Positions 1 through 7,787 of a stretch of DNA of 12,378 nt are shown here, one piece after another. Positions within the stretch are counted from its first letter, which is position 1, and each line of letters opens with the position of its first letter. A program made the translations under genes and the position numbers. Below the pieces are notes generated by a model, which was not told the origin of the DNA, did not search any database, and saw only the letters and a list, made by a program, of their open reading frames with translations. The DNA comes from JBMYQA01 sp049600855 (GTDB lineage: Bacteria; Bacteroidota; Bacteroidia; Cytophagales; Flammeovirgaceae): the NCBI GenBank assembly GCA_049600855.1, contig JBMYQA010000176.1, forward strand, positions 1 through 12,378, in the 5' to 3' direction.

Positions 1-972
1 TTTGCTTGGCGTAATTTGTTGTTTTTTACCCTGTGGGCTTCATTAATTACAACTGCTTTTATAATGTTAAAGGCAATTGATATCAATATTAGTATTCCCT
101 TTTTACCATTGAGCACCATTGGTATTGCGGTAGCATTTTACATTGGTTTTAAAAATAATCAGTCTTATGATCGTTTTTGGGAAGGACGGAAAATTTGGGG
201 CGGTATTGTCAACTATAGTCGTACCTGGGCAGTGCAAGTGCTTGGTTTTGTAAGTAATCTACATGCTTCCGAACCCGTTTCTGCTGATGAACTTAAGCTT
301 ATTCATCAACGTCTGATTTACCGTCATTTAGCTTGGATTAATGCCTTACGGATGCAATTGAGGCAAACCACGATTTTTGATCGTAAAAACTTGAGCTATA
401 CACCTAATTTTAAATTGCATCACGATCGTGATTGTGATGAAGGTGTTGGCAAGTTTTTAGACTTAGCAGAATATAACGAAGTGCTGGTGCATACAAACAC
501 GGCAAGCCAGCTGGTGAAAAACCAAGGGCACGATTTACGGGAGTTGTGTGCAAGAAAGTTAATTGATGATTTCCGACATATGGAAATGATGCGCATACAA
601 GAAGAATGCTATAATTTACAAGGAAAGTGTGAGCGCATTAAGAACACGCCTTTTCCTCGGCAATATGCTTATTTCAGCACGTTATTTACTTGGATTTTTG
701 TTTTTTTACTTCCATTTGGACTAGTAGGAGAATTTGGAAAGTTAGGACATCACGCTTCCGTGTGGCTCACCATACCTTTTTCTGTACTCATTTCATGGAT
801 ATTTACTACCATGGAAATTGTTGGCGATAACAGTGAAGACCCATTTGAGAATTACGTGAATGATGTACCCATGACGGCACTTTGCCGAACCATTGAGGTT
901 GATTTACGCGAGATGTTAGGAGAAACGGACATTCCACCAAAAATCCAACCCATTAATGATGTATTGATGTAG
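1..972 (+). CDS. Bestrophin-family anion channel (5' end outside window)
   Basis: This is a bacterial bestrophin (RFP-TM/UPF0187 family), an inner-membrane pentameric anion channel. The reading frame is open from base 1 (residues F-A-W-R-N), so the true start lies upstream; the TTG at 16 is not a credible start. Compared with relatives I recall, roughly 15-20 residues are missing. The visible protein has a first hydrophobic helix (bases about 16-80), a second (about 105-155) followed by the family signature FKNNQSYDRFWEGRKIWG, a His/Arg-rich cytoplasmic helical middle, a third hydrophobic stretch (about 670-730), a fourth (about 760-810), and then the conserved GDNSEDPFENYVNDVPMTALCRTIEVDLREML region, here only partly quoted: EDPFENYVNDVP near 835-870. 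The C-terminus is short, as in prokaryotic members. The native ion and role are not evident. It is probably not co-transcribed with the next gene, which has a 109-bp leader, but I see no clear terminator between them. Confidence 0.93.
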   Translation, partial: FAWRNLLFFTLWASLITTAFIMLKAIDINISIPFLPLSTIGIAVAFYIGFKNNQSYDRFWEGRKIWGGIVNYSRTWAVQVLGFVSNLHASEPVSADELKLIHQRLIYRHLAWINALRMQLRQTTIFDRKNLSYTPNFKLHHDRDCDEGVGKFLDLAEYNEVLVHTNTASQLVKNQGHDLRELCARKLIDDFRHMEMMRIQEECYNLQGKCERIKNTPFPRQYAYFSTLFTWIFVFLLPFGLVGEFGKLGHHASVWLTIPFSVLISWIFTTMEIVGDNSEDPFENYVNDVPMTALCRTIEVDLREMLGETDIPPKIQPINDVLM

Positions 973-988
973 TTTATGTGAATGCTAT

Positions 989-1025
989 CAAGTGTTGAAA
1001 TGAGATAGAAGTAAATAAACACTTG
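989..1025. repeat. 8-bp inverted repeat upstream of CHAT gene
   Basis: CAAGTGTT (989-996) and AACACTTG (1018-1025) form a perfect 8-bp inverted repeat with a 21-base spacer, between the bestrophin stop and the CHAT gene start. No T-run follows, so it is a poor intrinsic terminator. The right arm contains the TTG of the candidate promoter described separately, so it could be an operator, but chance is possible in this AT-rich spacer. Confidence 0.4.
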
Positions 1026-1052
1026 CCTGAATTCTATAAAAACTCTATCTTC
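1023..1052 (+). promoter_or_regulatory. Candidate promoter for the CHAT-OMP-lipoprotein operon
   Basis: TTG at 1023-1025 and TATCTTC at 1046-1052 are separated by 20 bases. This resembles the Bacteroidota pattern of TTG and TAnnTTTG with a spacer of about 17-23 bases. The -7 box is imperfect (C in place of the final G, one T short), so this is only a candidate. It would place the transcription start around 1058-1062, some 20 bases before the ATG at 1082. Confidence 0.3.
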
Positions 1053-1081
1053 ATAACTTCTTCCATTGGGTAATAACAATT

Positions 1082-4000
1082 ATGACCAAAAACACTACTA
1101 ACAAGAAACCTGTCATCTTTTTGGCCTTTGCGAACGATCGTGTAGACGATGCAGCTTACCTCCGAAATCTTCCTAAGGAGATGAGTGGCATTCGTGATGC
1201 CTTACAAAAAGCGGTGAAAGCAGGCTTGTGTGAAGTAGTGGAACGGGCAAATGCGACTATAGATCAAATTCTCAATATATTTCAGGATGCCTATTATAAA
1301 GATCGTATAGGTATTTTTCATTATGGAGGGCATGCAAATGGGTATCAATTGTTGTTGGAAACAATGGAAGGAGAGCATGCTGCGGCACATAGTGAAGGGT
1401 TAGTTTCATTTTTAGCCAAGCAACAAGGGCTTAAGGCCATATTTTTAAATGGATGTTCTTCGGAACAACAGGCCTTAGATTTAGTAGCTGCGGGCATTCC
1501 TGCTGTCATTGGCACCTCACAGTCCATTAATGATGATGTGGCCACCAGTTTAGCCATTCGGTTTTATTCAGCATTAGGAAATGGATCCAATTTATCTCGC
1601 GCTTGGGCTGAAGCAGTGGATCAGGTCAAAATTCAGAAAGGAACAGCCAATATGCGCGACCTGTTTTTTGATGGCATGGATGAACCAAGTACATCAGAGA
1701 ATGAGGATAGAGGAACGAAAAATGCCTCGCTGAAGCAAGACCGTTTCCCTTGGGACATTTATTACCGCGAAGGTGCTGAGCTCGTAAAGCAATGGAATTT
1801 ACCAGAAACGGTCGAAAACCCTTTATTTGGTTTACCTGAACCCGATCGGCAAAACCTTCCCGATCAGCCCTTTCGATTTTTAGAACGCTATAAACGCGAA
1901 CACGCTGATATATTTTTTGGAAGATCGTATTACATCAGAGATTTATTTAATACGGCTACGGACGATAAAGCTGCACCTGTTATTCTGTTTTATGGGCAAT
2001 CAGGGGTTGGTAAATCATCCATGTTAGATGCTGGCCTTTTCCCCCGATTGGAGCAAGTAGCTCAAGTCGTTTACATTCGAAGAAAACAGCGTTTAGGTCT
2101 TTTAGGTACTTTAAAACGTGCGTTAGGTGTTAGCAAACATCAAGCGGAAAATATCAAAAGCTACGAGGGGCAGGCCGGCTTAAAAATTCAAATTTCTCAG
2201 TTAGAAGAAATCATTGCCAAATCATCAGGTGATGTGGAAGCAAAACTAAATGAGGTTTTACAAGATTTGACGCAACAGCTAGCACAGGAAGAAGCCGAGT
2301 TAGCAGAGAAAGCAAAAGAGGCACAAATTAGCGATGCCAGTTCTTTATTGGAGGTGTGGTTGCATGCAGAAAAGGAAGCAGAAAAGCCACTGATCATTTT
2401 GTTAGATCAGGCGGAGGAATGCTTTACGCGCCCAAACAAAAATATGCCTGATGAATTGAATGAGTTTTTGGGAGAAATTCAACAAATTTTTGGCTATCCC
2501 AAAAATCGCCCTCAAGGAAAAATCATCTTATCTTATCGAAAAGAATACCATCCTGAAATTAATGAGGCTTGTAAAAACTTTTCCATTCCAAGAGAAGAGA
2601 CTTTTTTACGTGCTTTGGAAAGAAAGGATATTATAGAGGTAATTATAGGATTGACAAAAACCGAACGCCTGCAACGAAAATACCGACTAGAAGTAGAAGA
2701 AACACTCCCCATTGTTATTGCAGATGATTTATTAGAAGATAAAGACAGTCCCATTGCGCCTGTACTCCAAATTTTGCTCACCAAGATGTGGAAGATTTCT
2801 GAAGCGGAAAATGACGACCATCATTTTTCCGTAGATCATTACCAAACCCTTCGCACACAAGGGATTTTGATGGATGACTTCTTCAAGGAGCAAATGGAAG
2901 TACTCGATGTGAAGTATCCCGAACAAGTAAAGTCGGGGTTAGCACTCGATGTGTTGGATAATCATACCACCAAAATGGGAACGGCGGATTCACGTCACCT
3001 AGATGAGTTACGCGAGCGCTACGCCGATCGGCAAGAGATTATCGATAAGTTGTTGAAAGAGTTTAAACGCTTGTATTTGCTCACAGATATTGGTGCAGAC
3101 ACAACAGGTTTGGCGCATGACACACTTGCGCCATTGGTTCAAGATGAATTTCGGCATTCTGCTAAACCGGGCCAGCGCGCTGCGTTGATTTTGGAAAATA
3201 AGATGATTGCCTATGAGCAAGAACCCGAAACCGTAATAGATATCGATGACCTCAAAATTGTAGAAGAAGGGGCTGGAGGAATGCGTCTTTGGACGGTTAA
3301 AGAGCAAGAATTAATTGATAAAAGTCGGGGAAGAAGAAAACAATTGGAGTTTGAGAAGAAACGAAACCGTTATGTGGTTTTTGGTTTACTAGGCCTGATT
3401 TTTATCGGATTAATAGCAGGCTGGCTTTGGACGAATTTGAATAAAAATCAATTAGCAAAGGCAAAGGTTGTCGCAGATCAAGCAAAAGTAGATGCTGAAA
3501 ATCAGGCGAGAATTGCAGAAGAAGAACGGAAAAAAGCGGATAGTGCCAAAGTGAAGGCCGTAGAACAGGCAAACATCGCAGAAAAAGCTACTGCAGCAGC
3601 TACGAAATCGGCAGAACTGGCTCGCTTAGAACAGGAAAAAGCCCTTGCGAGTGCTCAAGTAGCAGAAGAAGAACGGAAAAAAGCAGAAGTACAAAAGGTG
3701 TTGGCCGACAGTGCGAAAGTGAAGGCAGAACGTCAAGCAGAAATTGCAGATAAAGCCCGAACTGAGGCAGAAATCGCACAAAAAGATGCCATTGAAAAAG
3801 GGAATGTAGCCAATAAGCAACTGTATTTGGCTCAGGCTAGAGAAATTGCCATTAAATCGTCGTTAATGCAAGATAACGATACACTGAAAGCATTGTTGGC
3901 CATTCGAGCTTATGAACTGGAAAAGGCCGCGTTTAATCGCTTTAAAAATAAAGATGAGGAGGTAGACAACGATAATGATGCGCACGAAATTTTTGAGGCC

Positions 4001-5029
4001 ATGGAACGTGCGGTCAAGAAGTTTAATCAGGACAGTCTGTTGGCTGGAGAATCTTGGGATTTTGAAGTGGATGGGCAGCAAGTGATCTTGAGTAATGAAC
4101 GTGGGCAAATGGTTTTTGGAGAAATCATTCCACAAAAAGATGGAAAATTGCCTCGCTTTGGACTTTATCGAAAAATCAATGCTGTTAATCCAAAAGCGAG
4201 GGTGTATGCGATCACACATTTACCCGGCACCAATATCGCTTACGGTACGAGTGATGGCACTGTTGTGATAGAAGATGGGAGTACTTCTAAAGTGCTTTAT
4301 CAGCATCAAAATGCGAATGTGTTGAGCATCATCTACGCTACTGAAAAAAACTGGGTGCTTTCTACAGCAGATGACCACACCGTTATTGCGTGGGATTTAA
4401 CGAATAATCAAGAAATTGAGCGCTACACGCATGATGTGCCTATCAATTATTTACAAACGTACAAAGATTATGTTTTTGGCATCGATCGGAGGGGGCATGT
4501 GTTATTTTGGGAGTTGGGCTTATCGGGCAAAAAACCAATTGTGCTGTGGGAACACCCTAATGTACCACTCGTGAGCTTAGCGTATTCCCCAAAATATCAT
4601 TGGTTGGCTTTTGGCGCATCTAATGGGGAAATATTTGTCATGAGTGTAGATCAGCCCGAAACCATTCGGAAGTTCAATAAAATGCATAAAGGCAAAGTCT
4701 CAGAATTGGTATTCAGTCCAAAGCAAAAGTTTTTAGCCTCAGCAAGTTTTGACGGTACGTTAATGAGTTGGAAATTAGATAATGCAAATGCTAACCTTCA
4801 AAAGCTGACGAANNNNNNNNNNGTACCTGCAATCATTCATGGCAGTGGAAAAATATTTTCCCTAGACTTTGACTCCGAAGGTAAATACCTCATTTTTAGT
4901 GATGAAGAAGCTGTACGGGCTAGGATTATAGATGCTAAAATTTTGTATACAAAGTTGAAAGAACTGACAAATGGAAAGGAGTTAACTCCAGAACAAGAAG
5001 AAATTTATGTGGGATTGACTGATGAATAA
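1082..5029 (+). CDS. CHAT protease - nSTAND NTPase - TM - coiled coil - WD40 protein
   Basis: This 1315-residue protein combines a caspase-like protease with a signal-transduction NTPase. Residues about 10-200 are a CHAT domain with the His84 (FHYGGH) and Cys125 (FLNGCSS) dyad. A conserved linker (about 220-280) leads to an nSTAND module: Walker A GQSGVGKSS at 305-313, Walker B LIILLDQAEECF at 437-448, a sensor-like IILSYRKEY at 481-489 and a helical C-terminal part to about 700. A basic stretch (747-763) precedes one transmembrane helix (about 764-786). Then come an Ala/Glu/Lys-rich coiled coil (about 787-925) and a WD40-like propeller (about 985-1290) whose blades I count as seven, including one crossing the N gap. 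Such proteins are thought to sense a ligand through the repeats, oligomerise with NTP and activate the protease; substrate and ligand are unknown. It leads a three-gene block. The TM and the operon partners suggest envelope sensing (inference). Four residues (1244-1247) are unresolved. Confidence 0.93.
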   Translation: MTKNTTNKKPVIFLAFANDRVDDAAYLRNLPKEMSGIRDALQKAVKAGLCEVVERANATIDQILNIFQDAYYKDRIGIFHYGGHANGYQLLLETMEGEHAAAHSEGLVSFLAKQQGLKAIFLNGCSSEQQALDLVAAGIPAVIGTSQSINDDVATSLAIRFYSALGNGSNLSRAWAEAVDQVKIQKGTANMRDLFFDGMDEPSTSENEDRGTKNASLKQDRFPWDIYYREGAELVKQWNLPETVENPLFGLPEPDRQNLPDQPFRFLERYKREHADIFFGRSYYIRDLFNTATDDKAAPVILFYGQSGVGKSSMLDAGLFPRLEQVAQVVYIRRKQRLGLLGTLKRALGVSKHQAENIKSYEGQAGLKIQISQLEEIIAKSSGDVEAKLNEVLQDLTQQLAQEEAELAEKAKEAQISDASSLLEVWLHAEKEAEKPLIILLDQAEECFTRPNKNMPDELNEFLGEIQQIFGYPKNRPQGKIILSYRKEYHPEINEACKNFSIPREETFLRALERKDIIEVIIGLTKTERLQRKYRLEVEETLPIVIADDLLEDKDSPIAPVLQILLTKMWKISEAENDDHHFSVDHYQTLRTQGILMDDFFKEQMEVLDVKYPEQVKSGLALDVLDNHTTKMGTADSRHLDELRERYADRQEIIDKLLKEFKRLYLLTDIGADTTGLAHDTLAPLVQDEFRHSAKPGQRAALILENKMIAYEQEPETVIDIDDLKIVEEGAGGMRLWTVKEQELIDKSRGRRKQLEFEKKRNRYVVFGLLGLIFIGLIAGWLWTNLNKNQLAKAKVVADQAKVDAENQARIAEEERKKADSAKVKAVEQANIAEKATAAATKSAELARLEQEKALASAQVAEEERKKAEVQKVLADSAKVKAERQAEIADKARTEAEIAQKDAIEKGNVANKQLYLAQAREIAIKSSLMQDNDTLKALLAIRAYELEKAAFNRFKNKDEEVDNDNDAHEIFEAMERAVKKFNQDSLLAGESWDFEVDGQQVILSNERGQMVFGEIIPQKDGKLPRFGLYRKINAVNPKARVYAITHLPGTNIAYGTSDGTVVIEDGSTSKVLYQHQNANVLSIIYATEKNWVLSTADDHTVIAWDLTNNQEIERYTHDVPINYLQTYKDYVFGIDRRGHVLFWELGLSGKKPIVLWEHPNVPLVSLAYSPKYHWLAFGASNGEIFVMSVDQPETIRKFNKMHKGKVSELVFSPKQKFLASASFDGTLMSWKLDNANANLQKLTXXXXVPAIIHGSGKIFSLDFDSEGKYLIFSDEEAVRARIIDAKILYTKLKELTNGKELTPEQEEIYVGLTDE
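3515..3728 (+). repeat. Direct repeats in the coiled-coil coding region
   Basis: A 23-base identical stretch occurs at 3515-3537 and 3662-3684, exactly 147 bases (49 codons) apart, encoding AEEERKKA in both. A second shared piece coding DSAKVKA appears in both units (about 3538-3558 and 3706-3726) but with a different offset, so the units differ by a small in-frame insertion. This suggests the coiled coil lengthened by internal duplication. Coiled-coil composition bias alone could not easily give 23 identical bases. Confidence 0.7.
4813..4822. other. Assembly gap (10 Ns) inside the WD40 coding region
   Basis: Ten Ns interrupt the CHAT-WD40 gene between the sixth and seventh propeller blades that I can recognise. 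The frame is the same on both sides, and the blade pattern stays plausible if only about four residues are missing, so the gap size may be close to true. A round 10 may equally be a placeholder, in which case one or more extra WD repeats could be hidden. Confidence 0.95.
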
Positions 5030-5043
5030 CAATCACCTTAAAA

Positions 5044-6252
5044 ATGATAGACATTAAAAAAACAGGTTCATGGTTACTATTAATCATGATCGGGATATTG
5101 CCAAGCTATGGTCAGGATTGTAACGCACTGTATAAAGAAGCGTTGCAAAAATACCAGAATGGCGATGTGCAACGGGCGTATGAGTTGGTGCAAGAATGCA
5201 TGGAGGCTAGGCAGTTGCTTGCCAAAACAGAGAAAACAACCAAAGGAAATCTATTTTGGTTAGGTACACAATCGAGTATCTTGTTAAAGAAAAATAAAGA
5301 GGCAAAGTCTTTTTTAAAGCGGATGCTTGCCATTCGACCTTTTTATAAACCCGATAAAGACGATCTGCAAGATGTAAGTACTTTGATGGATGAACTCGTC
5401 ATTAAGCCTCGCTTATCCGTACGGTTAATGGGTGGATTTACCGGAACAAATGTAGATGTAGAGCGTCGCTTCGAAATATTTGTGAACGAAAATGGCCGGT
5501 TTTCCTCCCCAAAGAGTTACAATCGTGAACCAGAAATTAATGTGATGGCAGGAGCTGAATTACAGTTTACCGTCAATAAGTATGTGTCGGTAGGTTTAGG
5601 AGTTGCGTTTTCCGAAGAACAGTATCGTTACAACTACCAATTGCAGCAAGGCATTGTGGAGTACGACATCGATCAATTGAGTGATGGTTCGTTTGATACC
5701 CTACAAACACAAACCTATTCATTATTTCAACGGTATGATCATTTACAAGATTTGACATATGTGAAGTTCCCCTTATCGATACGCATTCATCCCAAGACAT
5801 TTGGACGGATTGAACCCTATATTGAAGGAGGGGGCTATTGGGGTGCTTTGCTTGGAGCAAATAAGGTGGTAACTATCGAAGAGGTTGATAGTTATACGGT
5901 TACGAGTGATGTAAGCTCTGTAGAGCAAACGGAAATCCTTCAAGATTTCTTTACCACGAATGTAAAGGCTATGATGATAACGGGAACAATTGGGTGGCAC
6001 ATTGGTGCTGGGGTAAACTTGAAAATTCACCGAACCAATTTTTTTGCAGGATTTCGCTACCAATTTGGACTAAATACAATTATTGAAAAGACAGAACGCT
6101 ACAACTTTGAAGACCTTACCTATGATTTTTACGATATCATGGATGATGTGAGGGTAAGAAGCGGCCAAGTGTTTTTCGGTTGGTCTATTCCAATTGCTTA
6201 CAAGGCTTATGATCATAAAATTCCCATCAAAAAAAGAAAACGCAGAAAATGA
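5044..6252 (+). CDS. TPR-like plus outer-membrane beta-barrel protein
   Basis: This is a predicted outer-membrane protein of 402 residues. It has a signal peptide (basic IKK, hydrophobic core 9-20, likely cleavage at SYG/Q near 23-24). Next is a helical, TPR-like segment at about 25-118 (motifs ALYKEALQKYQNGDVQRAYE and NKEAKSFLKRMLAIRP). A barrel domain of the PorT/OMP_b-brl type follows at about 123-390, with alternating strands such as INVMAGAELQFTVNKYVSVGLG, quoted only in part: YVSVGLGVAFSEEQY, YVKFPLSIRIHP, GRIEPYIEGGGYWGALLG and FFAGFRYQFGLN. The last strand (FFGWSIPIAYKAY) is followed by an unusual polybasic tail, KKRKRRK. It starts 14 bp after the CHAT gene and overlaps the lipoprotein gene by 4 bases, so it is almost certainly co-transcribed. 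No Shine-Dalgarno is visible, which is normal in Bacteroidota. What it binds or transports is not evident. Confidence 0.85.
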   Translation: MIDIKKTGSWLLLIMIGILPSYGQDCNALYKEALQKYQNGDVQRAYELVQECMEARQLLAKTEKTTKGNLFWLGTQSSILLKKNKEAKSFLKRMLAIRPFYKPDKDDLQDVSTLMDELVIKPRLSVRLMGGFTGTNVDVERRFEIFVNENGRFSSPKSYNREPEINVMAGAELQFTVNKYVSVGLGVAFSEEQYRYNYQLQQGIVEYDIDQLSDGSFDTLQTQTYSLFQRYDHLQDLTYVKFPLSIRIHPKTFGRIEPYIEGGGYWGALLGANKVVTIEEVDSYTVTSDVSSVEQTEILQDFFTTNVKAMMITGTIGWHIGAGVNLKIHRTNFFAGFRYQFGLNTIIEKTERYNFEDLTYDFYDIMDDVRVRSGQVFFGWSIPIAYKAYDHKIPIKKRKRRK

Positions 6253-7601
6253 GAGAAATGATGAGGCATATACTAAAGGTGATGATGGTAGGAATAATTG
6301 CTTGCTCCTTTTGGGCTTGTCAATTGAGTAATACGAATGTTGATCCTACGGAAGACTTTTTTCGGATATACGATATCAACGCCCAGTTAGCCTACGAAGC
6401 AAGGGATATTCAGTTATTGAGCGATGGCGGTTATTTGATCTATGGCGAAGCAATTGTGGATTCTTCTCAAGGGAACAGCTTGGTTTATGGAGTGCCTTAT
6501 TTCCTGAAGGTAGACCAATTTGGGATTTACCAATGGGATACTACCTTAATGGCTTATCGAGATAACCGAGATAAAAATAAGCGAGTAGACAATAGCCGAA
6601 GGCGTTTAGTTTATGCTGGAGGATTGTATTATTTTACAGGTTACCCACAGGATACTGACGACAGTCGTATTCGATTATTATCATTTGATGCGGTTAATGA
6701 AATCATAAAGGAAGTATATATTTTTGATCGGATGACTGATAATATTGAAGCATTAGATTTAGTGGCAAACCCAGAAGGAGGTTTTTATGCGTCTGTATCG
6801 AAGTGTTTTAATCTAAATGGCACGGCAGATCGAGTGGGGGTCATGTTTTTTGATGATGCTGGGAACTTGCAATGGGAAAAGGACATCACAGACTCGTACA
6901 TGTGCAGACGCTTTTTGAGCACCTCACAATCGGCACAACCTACGGAAATGTATAATGATATTGGGTATCTACAAACCGGAGCTGGGGCAAAGTATGTTTA
7001 TTTAAAGACAGCCATTAACGAAGATGTGGACGATCGTATATTTAATTTGGTCGTATTAGATGCAGCTACTGGCGATTCACTGTTTTCGAATCTGTTTAAT
7101 GATGTTCGGATTCTTTTTGATGGAGATGGCTCCGACTTACACACAGGCGTGCCCATGTTGTTATATACAGATGGAGATGATTCTATCCGAATGGCTACTG
7201 CGAACTTTACAACAGGAGGGGAAGAAATATTATATCCAACCATTGAAGTAGCAACTGGAGAAGAAGAAGTGATTTTTAATGAAAATGAATTTTCATCGAA
7301 TGAATTGGAATTGGGAACGCCAATTTTAATTGAAGAAGCCAGTTTCGCATCAACAAATGTACTGTTATATTCTGGCACTACGCGTGAAGGTCGAATCATG
7401 GTAGCGGCATTTGGTCAATCTGATGGTAAGCTATTAAGTAAAAAATATTTTGGCTATAATTCATTTTATGAAGTTGGGGGGATTATTCAAACAACAGATG
7501 GCGGGTTTGCTTTAGCAGGGCATACCATTACGGGGGGACGATTTAATCAATTGTGTTTGATAAAAATCTCTCAAAGAAGATTAGGAGAGATTGCCGATTA
7601 A
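6249..7601 (+). CDS. Propeller-type lipoprotein, third gene of the CHAT operon
   Basis: This 450-residue protein begins with a lipoprotein signal. The basic MREMMRHILK is followed by a short hydrophobic core and two cysteines; C19 (IIAC) fits the lipobox better than C24 (FWAC). The start overlaps the previous stop as ATGA, suggesting translational coupling, although Met4 or Met5 could also initiate. The mature part contains spaced SDGG/EGG/TDGG motifs (LLSDGGYLIYGE 56-67, NPEGGFYASVS 174-184, QTTDGGFALAG 414-424). These are typical of beta-propeller surface or periplasmic proteins in this phylum. A long acidic segment lies around 335-365. It resembles no enzyme I can name. With the TM-anchored WD40 protein and the barrel encoded upstream, a role as an envelope partner or ligand-binding subunit is plausible but inferred. 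Confidence 0.8.
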   Translation: MREMMRHILKVMMVGIIACSFWACQLSNTNVDPTEDFFRIYDINAQLAYEARDIQLLSDGGYLIYGEAIVDSSQGNSLVYGVPYFLKVDQFGIYQWDTTLMAYRDNRDKNKRVDNSRRRLVYAGGLYYFTGYPQDTDDSRIRLLSFDAVNEIIKEVYIFDRMTDNIEALDLVANPEGGFYASVSKCFNLNGTADRVGVMFFDDAGNLQWEKDITDSYMCRRFLSTSQSAQPTEMYNDIGYLQTGAGAKYVYLKTAINEDVDDRIFNLVVLDAATGDSLFSNLFNDVRILFDGDGSDLHTGVPMLLYTDGDDSIRMATANFTTGGEEILYPTIEVATGEEEVIFNENEFSSNELELGTPILIEEASFASTNVLLYSGTTREGRIMVAAFGQSDGKLLSKKYFGYNSFYEVGGIIQTTDGGFALAGHTITGGRFNQLCLIKISQRRLGEIAD

Positions 7602-7655
7602 TTGTGGTCATTAACATAGTGGTATGAATTAAGACTTATTTACAAAATCAGTAGA

Positions 7656-7670
7656 TCACTTTTAAAGTGA
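7656..7670. repeat. 15-bp palindrome between lipoprotein and amidase genes
   Basis: TCACTTTTAAAGTGA is a perfect 7-bp inverted repeat around a single central T. It lies in the 186-bp spacer (7602-7787), 55 bases after the lipoprotein stop and 118 bases before the amidase start. The tiny loop and absence of a T-run argue against an intrinsic terminator, so it may be a protein-binding site. I found no convincing TTG/TAnnTTTG promoter elsewhere in this spacer. Confidence 0.4.
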
Positions 7671-7787
7671 ATTTCTTGCTGCGTATTAAACTAAATCATA
7701 ACTTATAACAGTGTACTTGTCAATGACTTAATACATTGTGCTTGCTAAACCATATCTATTCTTCCAAACTTAAATCTATTCATCCTT

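Noticed and set aside
16..18. TTG as the bestrophin start codon
   Set aside because: The frame is open upstream to base 1 with family-like residues, and the protein would lack its N-terminal segment; the real start is outside the window.
1003..1050. AGATAGA/TCTATCT inverted repeat as a terminator for the bestrophin gene
   Set aside because: Only 7 AT-rich base pairs with a 34-base loop and no T-run.
3863..4219. 118-codon minus-strand frame inside the CHAT gene
   Set aside because: It is antisense to well-supported coiled-coil/WD40 coding sequence and shows no domain.
6998..7399. 133-codon minus-strand frame inside the lipoprotein gene
   Set aside because: Ser/Asn-rich antisense shadow of the lipoprotein frame, with no start context or domain.
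7602..7787. CRISPR, tRNA or small RNA gene in the spacer
   Set aside because: No repeat-spacer pattern, cloverleaf or stable hairpin with U-run is visible.
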